The translations under genes were made by a program, and so were the position numbers. A stretch of DNA of 15,855 bases, taken from assembly GCA_040080915.1 (NCBI GenBank), contig JBEBHD010000112.1, forward strand, positions 1-15,855, written 5' to 3'. The DNA comes from M3007 sp040080915. Lineage in GTDB: Bacteria > Bacteroidota > Bacteroidia > Chitinophagales > Saprospiraceae. The notes below the pieces were generated by a model. It saw nothing but the letters and a program-made list of their open reading frames with translations, was not told where the DNA came from and did no database searches. This document shows, piece by piece, positions 14,248 through 15,855 of this stretch; position 1 is the stretch's first letter, and each line of letters opens with the position of its first letter.

Positions 14248-14280
14248 CAGCACATCGGATGTCCGGTGTGCTGTTTTTTT
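14248..14280 (+). terminator. Intrinsic terminator after tRNA-Leu
   Basis: CAGCACATCGG and CCGGTGTGCTG form an 11-bp stem with one T-G wobble and an ATGT loop, followed directly by seven T. It starts one base after the tRNA CCA and ends one base before the stop of the convergent minus-strand gene. The reverse strand lacks a T tract after the stem, so it acts on the plus strand only. Confidence 0.88.
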
Positions 14281-14281
14281 G

Positions 14282-15682
14282 TTACCCCAATTGCCCCAGC
14301 AGCCATTCCCGCTCCGTAAGCACCGGCTCTTTCTCGATCTGCTGACGCAGGTCGCCAGCGGCTTGGGCATCGTTGGGGTCGCGGCGCATCAGGGCGCGAG
14401 TGTACCGGGCTATGTTGAGGTAGTTGTCGCGGTGGTAGCCCACGGCCCTTTGGCGGCGGATGAAATTCTTCAGGCTGTCTAAGTGGCTTTCGAGCAGGTC
14501 CGTCTCGCCTGTTTCGTAATAAATTTTCAGTTGCAAGGTCTTGGCGTTCATGCCGTTGATGAAATCCTTGTAATCGGCCCGCTGCAAATGGAGCAAAGCC
14601 GAGCCGTATTCCTGCCGGGTATAGGCCACGCGGGCCATGTTGAGGCTGAACGACGATTCGCGGTAGCGGCGCTCCAGCGCGTTTTTGTATTTTTGAATAA
14701 ACTCCTCGGCCCAAGCCACCTCGTGCAGGCGCACGGCCACGCCCACAATATTGTGGTAGGCAAAGCGCGACATCATGCCGTTTTCGAGCAGCAGGTCGCG
14801 GGCGAGTGCTTCTTGGTACAGGCCCAGCGTGGTCCGATACCAGTCGTTGTCGCCCGATTCGTTGCTTTTTTTTACACCAAAATTGATGGCCAGCAAGTAC
14901 AGTGCCCGCAGTTCATCAGGCGGAAACTGCTCGGCATGGGTGCTGAGCATGTCGCGGAAGCGGGCAAAATGGCCCTCGGCCGCCGGATCGGCCAGAAAAT
15001 GGCAACCGTGGTAGTACAGGGCAATAGCGGGTGTGTCCAACAGAACTTCTGACTCCACATGTGCAAACACGGCATCCAGCAAGCCGAACTGGTACGATGC
15101 CTGCATGACGGCTTGGTGCGAACGGGCGAAACAGACGTGCCGAAGCTTGCGGGCGATGTAGGTCTTGTCCATCAGGTCTGAAATCTCCTGCAGGTTGAAC
15201 GCCTCGTACCGTTTGGCCGCCGAGGCCGATTGGAACTGCTCCAGTTCGATGCGGTGCAAATCGTCGAAATGCTCGGCGTGGCGCCAAGGCCGGGCTTCGC
15301 GGCTTTGGCGGGCTTCCCGCAGTGACACTTCCGCGTGTTTCGGCAGGTTGCGTTTGCGGTAGGCCCCAGCCAGCCGTATCTTGTTGCGTTCCAGGTCAGT
15401 GAACTTTTCCTGGTACATCCAAAAATGTTCCAGCAGTTTGAGCAGATCACTGTTCGCAAGGCGCATCTTTTGGTCGTCGTACGGCATGCCGGGGTATGCG
15501 ACGGCAAACGCCTTTTCGGCATCCGGAGCACTACTTGCTTCACAACACTGGCGAAGGAAATCGCACAGGCTGATGAGGTGCGCCTTTTGGTTGAAAAACG
15601 GGGAGCGCACGAATTTGTCGAATGCCCGCAGCTCGGGCTTGACGAGGGAGGAAAAAGCCTCCCAAAGGCGGGATTTTTGCAT
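14282..15682 (-). CDS. Uncharacterised all-helical (TPR-like) protein
   Basis: I do not recognise this 466-residue protein by family. It starts at ATG 15682 with MQKSRLWEAFSSLVKPELRAFDKFVRSPFFNQ and has no signal peptide or membrane segment, so it is predicted to be cytoplasmic. The whole length is amphipathic helices, rich in Leu, Ala, Arg, Tyr and Glu, with helix pairs spaced like tetratricopeptide repeats (for example LYLLAINFGVKK, WYRTTLGLYQEALARDLLLE, NMARVAYTRQEYGSALLHLQ, NYLNIARYTRALMRRDP). No enzyme motif is visible. The N-terminal 'F..FVRSPFFN' block resembles a recurring start I associate with hypothetical proteins of Saprospiria, from memory only. A helical scaffold or protein-binding role is inferred. 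It converges on the tRNA terminator, with its stop at 14282-14284. An A/C-rich tandem repeat precedes its start codon. Confidence 0.82.
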   Translation of the reverse strand: MQKSRLWEAFSSLVKPELRAFDKFVRSPFFNQKAHLISLCDFLRQCCEASSAPDAEKAFAVAYPGMPYDDQKMRLANSDLLKLLEHFWMYQEKFTDLERNKIRLAGAYRKRNLPKHAEVSLREARQSREARPWRHAEHFDDLHRIELEQFQSASAAKRYEAFNLQEISDLMDKTYIARKLRHVCFARSHQAVMQASYQFGLLDAVFAHVESEVLLDTPAIALYYHGCHFLADPAAEGHFARFRDMLSTHAEQFPPDELRALYLLAINFGVKKSNESGDNDWYRTTLGLYQEALARDLLLENGMMSRFAYHNIVGVAVRLHEVAWAEEFIQKYKNALERRYRESSFSLNMARVAYTRQEYGSALLHLQRADYKDFINGMNAKTLQLKIYYETGETDLLESHLDSLKNFIRRQRAVGYHRDNYLNIARYTRALMRRDPNDAQAAGDLRQQIEKEPVLTEREWLLGQLG

Positions 15683-15686
15683 AAAA

Positions 15687-15714
15687 ATCAGGTTTCTGGT
15701 TAGAGGGTTTCTGG
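15687..15714 (-). repeat. A/C-rich tandem repeat just before the start of the helical-protein gene
   Basis: On the minus strand, AACCAGAAACC occurs twice, about 16 bases apart (plus-strand GGTTTCTGGTT copies at about 15691-15713). The array ends a few bases before ATG 15682. It has the same position and base bias as the repeats before rpoZ and rseP but a different unit. Confidence 0.6.
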
Positions 15715-15728
15715 TTGGTATGCTTCGC

Positions 15729-15834
15729 TTTTGTCATTTCGTAGAAATCTGTACGCGTCACACCGGGCAATCACGTTTAGCTGTCCGCTCGCACATTCGT
15801 CCCAGGCGTGGACGTGTTTCTTAGAAATGACAAA
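15729..15834. repeat. Inverted repeat around TTTGTCATTTC, dispersed-repeat-like
   Basis: TTTGTCATTTC (15730-15740) is exactly complementary to GAAATGACAAA (15824-15834). Extending inward, 16 of 18 positions pair. About 83 bases separate the arms and no ORF lies between them. The motif resembles intergenic repeats I recall from Bacteroidota genomes. Otherwise 15683-15855 holds only the leader of the minus-strand gene. Confidence 0.5.
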
Positions 15835-15843
15835 CCGAGCGGG

Positions 15844-15851
15844 CAAAAATA
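15844..15851 (-). promoter_or_regulatory. Possible -7 element for the helical-protein gene
   Basis: On the minus strand TATTTTTG fits TAnnTTTG exactly, pointing toward the gene starting at 15682. The upstream TTG element would lie beyond the window. The leader would be about 155 bases and would include the inverted repeat. An A/T-rich 8-mer can match by chance. Confidence 0.25.
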
Positions 15852-15855
15852 CTTG

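Overview
The window looks like a chromosomal segment of a Bacteroidota bacterium, most likely from the Saprospiria/Chitinophagia side of the phylum. The evidence is the gene set (Bacteroidota-type RNA polymerase omega, a DUF4835/PorD-like type IX secretion gene, a bamD-rpoZ-coaBC-porD order), the near absence of Shine-Dalgarno sequences, and several matches to the Bacteroidota promoter pattern TTG-N20-TAnnTTTG. GC content looks a little above 50% by eye. No transposase, integrase, phage gene, CRISPR array or reverse transcriptase is visible. No gene-free stretch exceeds 300 bases; the longest, 221 bases between paaA and bamD, holds two divergent candidate promoters.

Layout: (1) 1-3637, minus strand: the N-terminal 1,212 residues of a very large secreted LamG-type protein that runs off the left edge. 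(2) 3739-7350, minus strand: three tandem paralogous secreted proteins, each with a signal peptide, a tail-fibre-like beta-rich N-terminal half and a C-terminal DUF1566-like (C-type-lectin-like) head. The last two are 42 bases apart; a palindromic dispersed-repeat-like element separates the first from the second. (3) 7506-8489, minus strand: an isolated paaA (phenylacetyl-CoA epoxidase catalytic subunit) without paaBCDE beside it. (4) 8711-14246, plus strand: a housekeeping run bamD, rpoZ, coaBC, porD-like, rseP, hscB and tRNA-Leu(CAA), closed by a strong intrinsic terminator. (5) 14282-15682, minus strand: an unrecognised all-helical 466-residue protein that converges on the tRNA terminator.

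How the genes fit together: the plus-strand run is mainly envelope biogenesis (BamD for outer-membrane protein insertion, PorD-like for type IX secretion, RseP for intramembrane proteolysis), mixed with core functions (omega, CoA synthesis, Fe-S co-chaperone). The minus-strand proteins on the left carry signal peptides and have adhesin or surface-protein architecture, so they are possible clients of that export machinery; this link is inference. The noncoding structure is notable. A/C-rich tandem repeats sit directly before three start codons, two of them paired with complementary G/T-rich sequence upstream. The tRNA-Leu has its own good promoter inside the 3' end of hscB. The tail of PaaA appears to be encoded by one arm of a repeat. 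I did not find a clearly new multi-gene system; the triplicated tail-fibre/DUF1566 proteins next to the giant LamG protein are the best candidate for unexplained biology.
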